Source of the DNA: Planctomycetaceae bacterium
GTDB lineage: Bacteria; Planctomycetota; Planctomycetia; Planctomycetales; Planctomycetaceae
Assembly (NCBI GenBank): GCA_041398825.1
Contig: JAWKTX010000001.1
Location: forward strand, 1 to 64,000
Length of the DNA stretch: 64,000 bases
Direction of reading: 5' to 3'
Positions 1 through 9,892 of this stretch are shown here, one piece after another. Position numbers and translations under genes: made by a program. Numbering within the stretch: the first letter of the stretch is position 1; each line of letters starts with the position of its first letter. Under the pieces are notes generated by a model. It saw only the letters and a program-made list of their open reading frames with translations. It was not told where the DNA came from and made no database searches.

Positions 1-1302
1 GAATCCTGCTCCCGCATCTCCAACAACCAATTCAAACTGTCTGGCCCCTGGCCCACTTCCAGTGTCACCATTCAGTACCCATGTTCCGGAATGGGATTCG
101 GGGATTCTGGCTTTCCTGATCTTATCCAGCATGGCTTCCCGGCGGATCCGGTTAAAGTAGTAGTTTGCGTAACCGTCCTTGTCTTCAAACATCGCTTTCA
201 ACGAATCAGGTACACTAACAACAGGCTCGCCATCTGCTTCGGGATGGTCAGGTGGTGATTCCGGGTCGTTGGGGTCCGACGGGCGTCGTTTTCCTCGCGT
301 TGGTGGCGCTTTGTCGAATGCGTGCAATGGTCGCAATCGAATGGTTGCCTCATGCATTCCATCTCGGCCCCGCCATGTCATCGGTAACCGCGTTCCTTCC
401 GGGAAAATCCCAAGGATATTCTGGAAGTCATTTGCGCTGGTCAGTAGACGATCTGCAAATGTTACCACTTCGTTCTGCGGCCTTAGTCCGCGTCGCCACG
501 CTTCCGAGACTTCAGAAACCTGACTGACAACAACTCGTCCATCCGGCAATGTTTCAACAGTGAAGTCGGCAATGCCATGGTCAGCGATCAGGCCGCATTT
601 CAGATGCTCAATAAACAGCTGCACCTGACGTATCGAAATAGCGTATGCCGCACCGGAATTCACTCGCCCTCGTTTTTCGAAGGACGCACGTCCGTTGATG
701 CCGATCCAGTTTCCCCTGATATCGAATAATGGCCCTCCGGAATTTCCGGGATTGATGGAAGCATCAATCTGAATGCAATCGGTGTATTCGAGAAACGTTC
801 CGGCGGGATACTGATATCGATGGATGCCACTCACGATGCCATAGGTAACTGTTGGAGTGAAGTCGTCGGCAAGAAGAAACGGGTTTCCCAGTGCGACCAC
901 TTCGTCACCAATTTGAACCTGATCGCTGTTTCCCTGAATCGCAGCGGGGAAGTCATCTCTGCCTGTCAGCTTGATCAACGCTATATCCCCTGTTGGGTCG
1001 ATCCCGACAATCACTGCATCGTACAGCTTGCCATCGTTGAGTCCGCACTTCATGAACGGACCTGCTCCGTCCGTAACGTGAAAATTACTGATGGCAAAAC
1101 CATCGGATGAAATCAGCACGCCTGATCCACCCCCCTGACCATCCGGAGACATTACACAGACGACGGAAGGGCTGATGCGTTCGAGCATCGCGATGCGATC
1201 TGCCTCTCGCTGGCGGACCAGCTGAGCAGACACCGGCCAATTGAAGCAAATGATTATGAACGCCAGTGCGCAGGCGGCTGCAGAATTTGAACGTGAATGC
1301 AT
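1..1302 (-). CDS. DegP/HtrA-like trypsin family serine protease with PDZ domain (partial, C-terminus beyond window)
   Basis: The frame is open from an ATG at 1302 to the window edge, so the C-terminus is missing. A hydrophobic segment at residues 9-24 ending in VSA looks like a signal peptide, so the enzyme should act in the periplasm or outside. The S1C triad is complete: His75 in SNFHVT, Asp106 in GDIALIKL and Ser188 in PGNSGGPL. After the protease comes a PDZ-like stretch (about residues 255-330), then a proline and acid rich linker and a start of another domain (GYANYYFN). The ATG overlaps the stop of the upstream gene as TGATG, which suggests translational coupling and a shared transcript with the NPCBM protein. 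Protease identity is firm; its substrate is unknown. Confidence 0.9.
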   Translation of the reverse strand, partial: MHSRSNSAAACALAFIIICFNWPVSAQLVRQREADRIAMLERISPSVVCVMSPDGQGGGSGVLISSDGFAISNFHVTDGAGPFMKCGLNDGKLYDAVIVGIDPTGDIALIKLTGRDDFPAAIQGNSDQVQIGDEVVALGNPFLLADDFTPTVTYGIVSGIHRYQYPAGTFLEYTDCIQIDASINPGNSGGPLFDIRGNWIGINGRASFEKRGRVNSGAAYAISIRQVQLFIEHLKCGLIADHGIADFTVETLPDGRVVVSQVSEVSEAWRRGLRPQNEVVTFADRLLTSANDFQNILGIFPEGTRLPMTWRGRDGMHEATIRLRPLHAFDKAPPTRGKRRPSDPNDPESPPDHPEADGEPVVSVPDSLKAMFEDKDGYANYYFNRIRREAMLDKIRKARIPESHSGTWVLNGDTGSGPGARQFELVVGDAGAGF

Positions 1303-2615
1303 CACTTACCTTCCGTGGCAAGAATCAGTTTCGCGTCCGCAAGATCCACCCAGTCGCAACTGCTGTCGCTGTCACCGTAGTCGACCAGAATAACGAGAGT
1401 GGTCATATTGCTGACTGGAAGGCTTACTGAGACAGGTTCGTCACTGGTTATCATCTGCTTTTCGAACAGGACCTTGCCGTCCGCTGAAATCTTCAACAAC
1501 ACCTGGCTGATCTGGTTGAATGCGACTTCATCGTCGACACCTACTGTCGCTTCAAACGATTGGTATTTCTGATCCAGTGCGTAGCTGACAGTTGTCCGGG
1601 AATGCAGGCAGAGACCTTTGTCGAAACGTCGTCCTCGCAGACGTATTTTCCGACGAGGATCGAGCGTCGAATCTCGCCGCAAACCATAAAGCTTTTCTGC
1701 TGTCGCGTCATCAATGAGTCCGGCGAACAGCTCGCCATCCGGATCAATTCCATCGAATTGAACCTGCAGTGGATCCAAATCCGAGAGGTATTGAATTCGC
1801 CCGGTACTAAAATCTATCCGTGCGACCTGATCTGCATCGAATGAAAGTCGCTGCCCCCACGATGTCATCACATGAAATGCTTTTTCAGAATATCGAACTT
1901 CCGAAACACCGACCCGCTGCTTGTTGCCTGCGTAAAGCACCGCGGAGCCATTGAGGCCTGTATCCTTCGCTTTCGCAAAGACAATGCCAAACACCCGTTC
2001 CCGGGGAACCGGAATGGTATCACCATCGAGCAGAAATGAGACGTTGTCCTCGCTGATCGATGCAACTATGCCAGCCAGAAAGTCCAGGCCAGTGCCATCA
2101 CGTTTTGGAATGATGAGCAAATCCTTTGGTCCATCACGCTTCAGAAACGCGGACCATTGTGCAGCGGTGGTGGCGTCCGTCGACTGAAACTGCACCGCTC
2201 TGACTGCTGATACCGGGATCTGGCAGCTTCCCAGAGTCGTCCCCACAAGTTCCACACTTTGCGGCGTTCGGATGACGCCGGAGCTGTGAAGGACACTGCC
2301 ATCATGCAGCGACACCTCCATTGTTTCAGGTTGGCTGCTGGATTCGTCTGGATTCTGAGGACGGCTGAATTCCGGGAATTCCAGCATCATCACCGAGTCA
2401 ACAGGGACTTCACGCGTATCGCCATCAGACTCCACAACCACGAATTGTTCCGTGATTCTTGTGAGTGAGCCGGGGTATGACTGGCCGTCGAGTTGTGTGA
2501 CCTGTAGCCGAACCTCAGCTTCCGGAGTCGTTCTGAGAACGCTGCCTTCGGTGAATGCATGCGGGTTACTTAAAAGGGCAGCGATGGCAGTAGCAAGAAT
2601 TCGATGGACAGTCAT
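1302..2615 (-). CDS. Secreted NPCBM domain protein
   Basis: 437 residues with a signal-like N-terminus (about residues 4-22). The last 120 residues match the NPCBM/NEW2 carbohydrate-binding fold as I know it: RGRRFDKGLCLHSRTTVSYAL, a central VGVDDEV, and a final WVDLADAKL. The front part has two or three beta-rich repeats of about 70 residues starting with phrases such as LDGQSYPGSLTRI and LHDGSVLHSSGVI, probably small beta-barrel domains. It sits 18 bases after the TPR-like gene and overlaps the protease gene by one base. A role in binding a surface glycan or presenting something to the protease is inference only. Confidence 0.75.
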   Translation of the reverse strand: MTVHRILATAIAALLSNPHAFTEGSVLRTTPEAEVRLQVTQLDGQSYPGSLTRITEQFVVVESDGDTREVPVDSVMMLEFPEFSRPQNPDESSSQPETMEVSLHDGSVLHSSGVIRTPQSVELVGTTLGSCQIPVSAVRAVQFQSTDATTAAQWSAFLKRDGPKDLLIIPKRDGTGLDFLAGIVASISEDNVSFLLDGDTIPVPRERVFGIVFAKAKDTGLNGSAVLYAGNKQRVGVSEVRYSEKAFHVMTSWGQRLSFDADQVARIDFSTGRIQYLSDLDPLQVQFDGIDPDGELFAGLIDDATAEKLYGLRRDSTLDPRRKIRLRGRRFDKGLCLHSRTTVSYALDQKYQSFEATVGVDDEVAFNQISQVLLKISADGKVLFEKQMITSDEPVSVSLPVSNMTTLVILVDYGDSDSSCDWVDLADAKLILATEGK

Positions 2616-2633
2616 TGGGAGCTCACAGCAATA

Positions 2634-3815
2634 CTATTTTCGTTCAGCAATTTTCTGAGTATAGCGACTGATCACGTCAAGGTAATTCGATGGGAACTGC
2701 TGACGAATGAGTTCACGTGCTTTCGTCTCTGATTGCTGATCCAGCATGCCCCAGGCTCCGTTCTCGGTCAGCTCCTTTCGATCAGCTTCCCCCTCGGCTG
2801 CGGATCCCTTGATCGTACTTTGTGCGGCCCCCTGGGTGCCGGCGTTCTGCTGATTGCTTCCATCGGCTCCTCCGCCTCCTCCATTCTGTTGCTGCTTTTG
2901 CATATCTTCCAGCAGCTTGTCCAGAAGTGAAATCACTCGGTCTTCCTGTTGCTGAACACGTTCGCCCGAGCGGCCGAGATCCAGACGACGCTGCACATCA
3001 GACATCACCCGAGCGACTTCCGGGAGACCACCTTCTTCCGCGGATTTCAATTCGTCACGCATCATTTCGGCAACAACCCGAAATCGAACGGGCACATCAA
3101 GAGTATTGTTCAGCAGCAGCGCGACGCTTGAAGCTGCATCGGAAAGCTTCAGCAACTTCTGCTGGCAAACGGCCCGGTAGAAGAATAATCCTGCAGGATC
3201 AATGGACGCATCCGGATTGAGGTCTTCAAGGATGAGCAGTGCTTCATCGTAAAGGCGGTGTTGAGTCAGACATCGGGCGTGAAAAAGCCGAACCGCATTC
3301 TGAAAAAACTCGTCCTTTCGAATGCCGTCGGCAAGCGGTAACTGGCCAGGCGTGCCGGAATTCCATTCTTCAGAGAGCCGCAGAGTTGCTGTGTCAGCCA
3401 GGGCGAACGACTGAATCACCCGATCCAGCAACTCATCTGCTGCAAGCAGTGCCTCATCCTTATCTGCCCACAAAGCGGTCACTTGTCTTGCCACCGAAGA
3501 GTCGATGTTGGCCATCGCAATCCAGCTCAGGACCTGTGTGCGGGCCTGATCGATCGCCATCGGTGCAAAAGCGCTGACATCTTCTGCCGCAGAAGGAGGT
3601 GTTGTTTGCCCCGCTGGCATGGTGGATTCATCCCAATTCAGTGCGGTGGGCGTGCCGGCGGCGATGTCATTCGCCGTTGAAATGGGTGGTCGTAAAAACA
3701 GCAGCATGAAAAGAAAGCTGATGGCGAACGCGGTTCGAGCGTTGCGTTTGTCGCCAGAGTCCGGGGCTGTTTCAGCACTGTGGTACCTGGGAAGTGGCTG
3801 ATAGTTACGATTCAT
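2634..3815 (-). CDS. Membrane or secreted TPR-like protein with Gln/Gly-rich linker
   Basis: 393 residues. A hydrophobic stretch at residues 29-47 (AFAISFLFMLLFLRPP) is either an uncleaved anchor or a late signal peptide. Residues about 165-235 look like helical TPR-type repeats (YDEALLILEDLNPDASIDPAGLFFYRAV). A Gln/Gly/Asn-rich linker follows, and the C-terminus ends in a conserved-looking helix, FPSNYLDVISRYTQKIAER. I have seen this ending in planctomycete proteins of MoxR/von Willebrand clusters, but that is memory, not a search. AAGGGA about 10 bases before the ATG supports the start. The gene lies between the coiled-coil protein and the NPCBM protein, all on the same strand. Confidence 0.65.
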   Translation of the reverse strand: MNRNYQPLPRYHSAETAPDSGDKRNARTAFAISFLFMLLFLRPPISTANDIAAGTPTALNWDESTMPAGQTTPPSAAEDVSAFAPMAIDQARTQVLSWIAMANIDSSVARQVTALWADKDEALLAADELLDRVIQSFALADTATLRLSEEWNSGTPGQLPLADGIRKDEFFQNAVRLFHARCLTQHRLYDEALLILEDLNPDASIDPAGLFFYRAVCQQKLLKLSDAASSVALLLNNTLDVPVRFRVVAEMMRDELKSAEEGGLPEVARVMSDVQRRLDLGRSGERVQQQEDRVISLLDKLLEDMQKQQQNGGGGGADGSNQQNAGTQGAAQSTIKGSAAEGEADRKELTENGAWGMLDQQSETKARELIRQQFPSNYLDVISRYTQKIAERK

Positions 3816-3889
3816 TGGTTTCGTTTCCCTTGGAAATCTCTTTCACAACTTCTCGCTTCCCACGAACGTAGCGTCAACACCGGACAAAT

Positions 3890-5704
3890 TCAGCGTTCAG
3901 ATTGTCGAGCCAGTTCTGCCGCAGATTCGATTAGCCTTTGTTGCCGCTCTGCAAGTTCGACAATTTGCTCCACCAGTCGGGGATTGTCGTTTGACTTCGC
4001 TTTTTGAAGCAATTCATCCACTTGTTTGGTTCGACGATTCACTCGCAGCTGGAGCGATCGCAGCACTTTGATTTCGGCCATCATTTCCACGAGAGGTGGT
4101 TTTTTATCACTTTGAGACTGCTGCTGCTGTTGCTGACGCTCCTCAGATTTCATCTCCTGCATCTCTTTCTGCGCCGCTTCAATCAGTTCTTTCAGCCCTT
4201 CGATAATGTCCTGCTGAAGGGCCGGGGTCAGGCCATCGACCTGCGTTTCACGGAGGTAGTCTGACACCGTTGCCATGTCCGCTTCGATATCCTCCATCGC
4301 AAGGAGGATTGAGACCGAGGTGCCGTCTTCCCGGAGCATGTTCACCGTCTGCGAACATTCAGAAGTCAGATCCTGTTGTTGCTGAGCCAGTTCTCTGCAG
4401 CGTCCAAAGTACTGATCCAGCCAGTTTGCTTTGGGGGTTGCCGCCAGTTCGCTGGTGCCTTCGTGAATCTGCGTTTCCAGAACCAGCATGCGCTGAAAGC
4501 GAGCCTCCAGGGACGCCAGCAGCATCTCTTTTTCTTCCTCACGAAGTTGACGCAGCATTTCTTCGAGTTTTTCAGCTGCTTCCTGCAGTTCTGCCAGAGC
4601 CTCGTCCTGGTTTTCAAGAGCTTTCTGTTTCTGCTGCTGTCGAAGCTGCTCCAGTGCTTCGTTCATCCATTTTCTGGCTTCCTGAATCTGCTCGCTTCCG
4701 GGCGTCTTCCCGGATTCTTTTTCCTGTGGATCCGATTGAGGCTGCCCGCCCGGCTTTGATTCGCCGGACGATGATTCTGTTGGTTCACCATTCTCCGAAT
4801 TCTGTTGATCGGACTCTTGTTTACCGTCCGGCATGTTCTTGCCCGATGGTTCGTTATCACCCTTGTTGCCGGGTTCCTTTTCCTCTGACGTCTCGCGATT
4901 GCCGTCCGGTTCAACTGGATCTTTTACATCAGGATTCTCGGGGTCCCCCGATTCGCCGTCCTTTTTTTCTCCCTTGCCAGCGTCACCCTGCTTCTGGTCG
5001 GCGTTGTTGCTTTCGTTCTTTGAGTTCTTGCCTTCGCCTTCGCTGGCCTCCTGCTGTTCTGTATCCCGGCTCTTGTCGTCCTGGTCAATTTGTTCCAGCA
5101 TTGACTGTGCGTGATCGATGGCTTTCTGCTGCTGAGGAGCAGCGTTGGACGGGGCGGGGGAGCTTTGTGCCGCAGCCCGCGCAGCCCGTTGTTCGTTCAT
5201 CAGATTGCGAACGTCTTTCAAAAGGTTGTTCAGCCGTTCGCGTTCTTTTTCCACACTGCTGCGCCGGTCTTCACTTTGCAGTAATTTCAGAAGCGTCGTC
5301 AGACTTTCCGTGACTTGTTGTTGTTCTTCAATGGCGGTACCGAACTCTTTGGACTGCAGTAACTCCACAATTCCATCAATACGATCACCAACCCGTTGCT
5401 CTCTGCCTTTGCTGATGGCCCGTCGCAGCAGATCCGCGCGTTCCGGATCTTCGCGTCCGAGGATATCGGCCATCTGAGACAGTAGTCTTTCGAATCGCGA
5501 ATATCGTCCGCTGACCGAAAGCTGCTGATCCCGCAATTGCTGTTCTGTGGCTGGTGGTTGCGCAGATTCCTGAGCAAAACTATTCCGCTGTCCGGCCAGG
5601 GCCATGCAGCTGATCGCAAACAGCATCCCGCAAGCAAAGCGCGTATGCGATGCGGACATCAGGCGGGATGTATGGGAGGGTACGTAGCAGGGTCTTCGCT
5701 GCAT
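3890..5704 (-). CDS. Exported, highly charged coiled-coil protein of unknown function
   Basis: About 604 residues. I chose the ATG at 5704 because AAGGTGA stands 7 bases before it; in-frame ATGs at 5746 and 5659 are possible. A signal peptide (FACGMLFAISCMALAG...SFAQES) follows an arginine-rich start. Then come a helical part, a long acidic low-complexity stretch rich in Glu, Gly, Asn, Ser and Pro, and a C-terminal half made of long Gln/Glu/Leu coiled coils. It seems to be the first gene of the minus-strand run that includes the TPR-like, NPCBM and protease genes. No enzyme motif is visible. An extended structural or scaffold protein of the cell envelope fits, but this is inference. Confidence 0.7.
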   Translation of the reverse strand: MQRRPCYVPSHTSRLMSASHTRFACGMLFAISCMALAGQRNSFAQESAQPPATEQQLRDQQLSVSGRYSRFERLLSQMADILGREDPERADLLRRAISKGREQRVGDRIDGIVELLQSKEFGTAIEEQQQVTESLTTLLKLLQSEDRRSSVEKERERLNNLLKDVRNLMNEQRAARAAAQSSPAPSNAAPQQQKAIDHAQSMLEQIDQDDKSRDTEQQEASEGEGKNSKNESNNADQKQGDAGKGEKKDGESGDPENPDVKDPVEPDGNRETSEEKEPGNKGDNEPSGKNMPDGKQESDQQNSENGEPTESSSGESKPGGQPQSDPQEKESGKTPGSEQIQEARKWMNEALEQLRQQQKQKALENQDEALAELQEAAEKLEEMLRQLREEEKEMLLASLEARFQRMLVLETQIHEGTSELAATPKANWLDQYFGRCRELAQQQQDLTSECSQTVNMLREDGTSVSILLAMEDIEADMATVSDYLRETQVDGLTPALQQDIIEGLKELIEAAQKEMQEMKSEERQQQQQQSQSDKKPPLVEMMAEIKVLRSLQLRVNRRTKQVDELLQKAKSNDNPRLVEQIVELAERQQRLIESAAELARQSER

Positions 5705-5845
5705 AGGGGTCACCTTTTTCCACCGGACTGCGCAGTGAGTTTTCACGGGACTGCATCGTGAGTCTACGCGATCGTTCTACGGCGACCAGCCCTGCAGTGT
5801 CAATTGCGATCCGAACCAGGCTAAATACCTGCGAAAACCCGGGAA

Positions 5846-6823
5846 TCAGGTCTTACGTGCGTAGCCTTTGAACAGTCGCCGCTCAATTCGAGGGCTGTAG
5901 GGTGTCCAGGCAGAGTCGCCATTCAGGTCGTCGTCTATGGCGCGGGTGAACTCATGCAGTTTCGCATCAAGATTGTCTATCTGATGCAATGCAATGGCCT
6001 CCGGCGTCATCGGAACGCGGGCACTTCCGAATTCCAGTGCCCCATGGTGGCTCAGGATCATATGCTTCAGCCGCAGAATATCTTCTGTTTCGACGGCCTG
6101 GCCATTCTGGCGATTTCTGGTTTCCTGAAGTTTCTCATTCAGGATTTCGATCGCAATGTTCATGTGGCCCAGCAACTGGCCCTCGTCGGTATATACGAGA
6201 GCGGGATCCCAGGATAATTCGCGAATTTTTCCGAGGTCGTGCAACAGGACGCCGAGCATCAATAAGTCACGGTTCAGCGTGGTGTAGTAGCCGCAAATTC
6301 GATCGGCAACCTCCGCCATGCCCACGATGTGTTCAATCAGCCCTCCCATATAGGCGTGGTGCGCTTTGACTCCGGCAGGTGCAGCACACAGGGCATCCAC
6401 CAGGTCTTCGTCATCAAAAAAGCAGTCTGCGAGCAATTGCAGAGTTGGGCAGGTGAGCCCCGACATCAACTCTTTGAGTCTTGCCAGAAGCGGGGCCACG
6501 TTTGCCTGTGACTGCAATTGAAAATCTTCCGCATTGTATGAGGATGCATGAGCGGCATCGATTTGCGCAACAATCATCTGCAGGCCGCCCTGGTAGACCT
6601 GCACTTTGCCTTTCACCCGAACCATATCCCCGGTCGCCAGATGCTGTACGGCGTCTTCCGTAACATTCCACATAAGACCGCTGATGATTCCGGTCCGATC
6701 TCGAAGTGAAGCGAGAAGGTAGAGGTTGGCGTTTCGGTTCGCTCGTAATTGCTTGTCCGCAAGCAGAAAAACTTCGTTGACGGAATCGCCGTCCTTCAAT
6801 TCCTTCACAAATACTCGAGCCAT
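5846..6823 (-). CDS. YhaM-like 3'-5' exoribonuclease (OB fold plus HD domain)
   Basis: The protein starts best at ATG 6823 (MARVFVKELKDGDSV), with GAAAG about 9 bases ahead; the frame stays open for 23 more codons upstream. Residues 1-95 form an OB-fold nucleic acid binding part (LYLLASLRDRTGIISGLMW, GDMVRVKGKVQVYQGGLQ). The rest is an HD domain: HHAYMGGLIEHIVGMAEVA and LLHDLGKIREL, with a later ILSHHGALEFGS. This order is that of the Bacillus YhaM/CbfI family, cytoplasmic nucleases that trim RNA and some DNA 3' ends. Length (about 325 residues) fits. It stands alone, about 140 bases upstream of the coiled-coil protein gene. Confidence 0.88.
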   Translation of the reverse strand: MARVFVKELKDGDSVNEVFLLADKQLRANRNANLYLLASLRDRTGIISGLMWNVTEDAVQHLATGDMVRVKGKVQVYQGGLQMIVAQIDAAHASSYNAEDFQLQSQANVAPLLARLKELMSGLTCPTLQLLADCFFDDEDLVDALCAAPAGVKAHHAYMGGLIEHIVGMAEVADRICGYYTTLNRDLLMLGVLLHDLGKIRELSWDPALVYTDEGQLLGHMNIAIEILNEKLQETRNRQNGQAVETEDILRLKHMILSHHGALEFGSARVPMTPEAIALHQIDNLDAKLHEFTRAIDDDLNGDSAWTPYSPRIERRLFKGYARKT

Positions 6824-7126
6824 TACAATTCTTTCGGCGATTGCTGTTGGGACAAAACCAGAGGAGCGGAATGCGGGCGAAGGGCAGGTCATTCAGACGA
6901 GTGTCTGCGGAGTCTTTGAAGCGAAATCCGTGAGACTGAAGAACACTTCCGGATGTCTACTGTCGTCTGAGACAACTCGGGAAATGACTTTGCGTTCCCC
7001 ACGGATTTCGAGTTCGGCATCGACAATTCTAGAGCGACCAATGTCACCTCACAAGGCACCGTAAAAACGGCCTGATTCGCTCGTTGACACAGCGTAGAGC
7101 GGGTTTGAACCCTGAAGAGGAATCAT

Positions 7127-7173
7127 GAAATACGCAATGGCGCCGGAAAGAATCTGACGCCATTCGTATTTTC
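7127..7173 (-). terminator. Hairpin downstream of the 7197-9413 gene
   Basis: GAAATACGCAATGGCG (7127-7142) pairs with CGCCATTCGTATTTTC (7158-7173) over about 15 pairs with one bulged base; the loop is 15 bases. It begins 24 bases past the stop of the minus-strand gene. The T tract on that strand is short, so it may be a weak terminator or a 3' end protecting hairpin. Confidence 0.5.
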
Positions 7174-7196
7174 ACGATCGGTCCGGCAGAGACTTA

Positions 7197-9413
7197 CTAA
7201 CGAGAATCCTGCATCAGTAGTTCGAAGTGAGTGACTACGTCTCCTTCCTGAATCCAGCTAGCCGAGGAGTATCCCCGGAAACACTTGAGCAGGTCGACGA
7301 TGCTTAGTGTTTGTTGTTCTGCCATCACAATCACCATCATATTGTCGCGATAGTTTGTCTTGGCCACACTGAAGCCGTAGCGAATCCAGGGCAGGGATGC
7401 ATCCACGCAGCCTTCGAAGTCCAGCCACAATGCACTGCCAAGGGGCTGAGACAGATCTCCGGCGGGACCCGGAATTTTTGGGGCTGATTCCGCAAACATT
7501 CGTTCCGTCACTTCAGGCAACAGGCTCATGACCAGAACTTGATCATTCAGCCCTGCGTTTGGAGCGATTCCGCTGTCAACTTCCAGTTGGGGAGGAAGCT
7601 CGTACTTGTACAGAGTGCCTCCATCAACTTCGACCTGTACGGGGCGAGGAATCGTCTCAAACGGAATGTCTCGAGCAGCATTCGGGCTCGAATCCCGAAT
7701 GATTGTCAGCAGATCGTCCAGCACTGACATCACTTTCGACATGCCGGATTCCACGTGACTGCGACTCGTAACTGACTGTATTACGACAGGAGTGGGCAAT
7801 GTGAGCAGTTCTGAAGACGGCGGCATCATCGGATGGAACTGTTTTCGCTGGAACGTGCCATCAAGCACCAGTGCCGACTGTGATTCTTTGAATGCCGGGG
7901 TGAGGTCGTTTCTGATGGCATCGCCAAGGCGCGGAAACAGGGGTTGAATTTGATTCCACAACTTCCTTACCTGTGGTCCTTCTTCCTCCTCCAGATCCGC
8001 TACTCCCAGTTCGATGTACTCGTTGGTTCTACTGCACCATTTGTCCATCAGCTCACTGGAATTCGCCGGTGTCACGGCTCGCGTGACATACGCAAACAAA
8101 GGTGCATTTCCAATATGGTGCATTAACTCAAGTGGAGCACTGCTGTCCAGTCCACTGCGATCGACGCGTTGATAGAAGTAGCCTTCGTATCCCCGTTCTG
8201 TGAGCCAGGAACAACCAAGCTGGCGTCCAAATACCGGCAGTAATTCTGCCAGATCATCACCCAACTCAGGCAGGTCACGACTGAGCAGCTGTGTATATTT
8301 TTCCGGAATTTCCAGAGCGGGAAGCATTTGAGCAAAGTTGTCAAACATCTGCTCGATTGACTTACCCGAATCACCAAAGATGCTGGCTAGTTCTTCGCTG
8401 ACATACTGAACACTCACGATCCGTTCTTCGGCATGTTGATTGACCGGCGCGAATACGTCTGTATCCATCAGGAGTGAGCCTTCGCCCAGGGAATTCAACA
8501 GGCTGTCATCGGCGGAGATTGTCAACAGAAGGTAATCTTTGCGAACGCCCAGTGTTACCTGAATAGATCTTTCTTTCAGGTTACCCAAGATCTCTTCCAC
8601 ATCCGCCACAGCGGCTGCCGGAATGTCGTTCATTTCGCGCTGGATTTCGTCCCACGGAATGAGATTGCCATGAAAGGAGATTGTCAGGTGGCTCTCACCG
8701 TTGATGTTCCGCCTGCTGATCAAAGATGCCGGATCAAAGGGCAGGTCTTCTTCAGCAGAAATTCGAGCTGCCAGTTGTCGGAGCAGAACCTCGAGCCGTT
8801 GGATCTGTCGATTGACGCGATCTGCGTCGCTCACGCGTGCACCCATCGCAATACCGGGGAACTTCAGGCGTTTCAGGCGTTCTTTGCCTTCCCGAATCAG
8901 CAGCAACTGAGTTTCTTCATCCATCGAGGCGGGACCGCGACGGCGATTCATCGCCCCGTCTTTGAAGGCCACTGAATAAACAAAGCCGTAGAAATCGGAC
9001 ACTTCGCTGATAGTGCTGGTGACATTCGCATCACCATATACAAAGATGTCGTTGGAAAATGCGTCCGCGAGCAGGGCGATGAGTTCCTGATTCTCGGGTT
9101 GTTCCACAATTTCACGGAACTCCTGAAAATCGTCATCACCCTGCCACATGGCCTGAGCCTGTGCCATTCCCATCATGACCAGTGGCTGACTTTGAATCTT
9201 CTGAAACGCGTTACTGTTCAGAAAGATGTCCAGCTGTTCTTTCATCCGCAGTGAACTGGAGAAAAACGCAGCATCGGCTGGAATGAGTGATAGTGATGAT
9301 TCGCGGAACGGTGTGCTGGTCTGAGCGACCACCGAGTCTGTGGTGCAAATCAGCAGTCCGGCAATAAACAAGGCGGAGAGAAAACTGTGGATGCGCTGAC
9401 TCAACGGTTTCAT
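7197..9413 (-). CDS. Secreted protein of unknown function
   Basis: 738 residues from the ATG at 9413, chosen because it gives a clean signal peptide (MKPLSQRIHSFLSALFIAGLLICTTDSVVAQ); an upstream in-frame start at 9479 would bury it. The mature part opens with SLSLIPADAAFFSSSLRMKEQLD, a beginning I associate with planctomycete DUF3352-like proteins. Inside there are repeated alpha/beta segments and a second phrase, PLFAYVTRAVTPANSSEL. No catalytic motif is visible. The gene is alone on its strand between two gaps of 370 and 480 bases and is followed by a hairpin. I cannot assign a function. Confidence 0.6.
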   Translation of the reverse strand: MKPLSQRIHSFLSALFIAGLLICTTDSVVAQTSTPFRESSLSLIPADAAFFSSSLRMKEQLDIFLNSNAFQKIQSQPLVMMGMAQAQAMWQGDDDFQEFREIVEQPENQELIALLADAFSNDIFVYGDANVTSTISEVSDFYGFVYSVAFKDGAMNRRRGPASMDEETQLLLIREGKERLKRLKFPGIAMGARVSDADRVNRQIQRLEVLLRQLAARISAEEDLPFDPASLISRRNINGESHLTISFHGNLIPWDEIQREMNDIPAAAVADVEEILGNLKERSIQVTLGVRKDYLLLTISADDSLLNSLGEGSLLMDTDVFAPVNQHAEERIVSVQYVSEELASIFGDSGKSIEQMFDNFAQMLPALEIPEKYTQLLSRDLPELGDDLAELLPVFGRQLGCSWLTERGYEGYFYQRVDRSGLDSSAPLELMHHIGNAPLFAYVTRAVTPANSSELMDKWCSRTNEYIELGVADLEEEEGPQVRKLWNQIQPLFPRLGDAIRNDLTPAFKESQSALVLDGTFQRKQFHPMMPPSSELLTLPTPVVIQSVTSRSHVESGMSKVMSVLDDLLTIIRDSSPNAARDIPFETIPRPVQVEVDGGTLYKYELPPQLEVDSGIAPNAGLNDQVLVMSLLPEVTERMFAESAPKIPGPAGDLSQPLGSALWLDFEGCVDASLPWIRYGFSVAKTNYRDNMMVIVMAEQQTLSIVDLLKCFRGYSSASWIQEGDVVTHFELLMQDSR

Positions 9414-9892
9414 GAATTGGCCCCCGGCAGAATAGTGGGTGTAATCTGGTGTCATGCAATTCTGACCCACCCTGGCCAATCGTTTTGACTTCGCTTCGAT
9501 CGCTAAAGTCGCCGGAACCTCCCTTATTCCGATACTTCCTTCACTCCATGATCAGGTGTGTTGGGAAATCGCCTGTCATCTCCTGCCAAGGCATCGGCTG
9601 CACACACCTAAGTCCTGAATTGAATCAAAGTTTTGGTTCGATTGGAACCACTTTTCGCTGACTGTTGGCGGACTTTCCAGCAACGCCTGGACTATTGAAT
9701 CCAGCGGCCTGCACGATATTGCACGCTGTAAATCCTGGGTTGAGGGAGCGGTTGAGTGGGATTTGAGCGCGAGGGTGGACGGTATGCGAAATTCGAAGGC
9801 GGCGAATCACACCATCGTGGAGCAGGAAAATACCGCAGCAAACTCTGCTTGCCGCTGCACGGATCGACTGCGAGCCGGACAAAGCGGCTAAT
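9414..9892. other. Gap without a supported gene
   Basis: 479 bases between two minus-strand genes. Short open frames exist on both strands but lack convincing start sites and protein-like composition. A 6-pair hairpin (TGGTTC GATTG GAACCA, near 9632-9648) is the only structure seen. The promoter of the secreted protein gene probably lies here. Confidence 0.4.

Noticed and set aside
4270..5313. Plus-strand frame of 347 codons
   Set aside because: It is opposite the coiled-coil gene and its content (Pro, Ser, Leu, Cys) follows from that gene's Gln/Glu codons.
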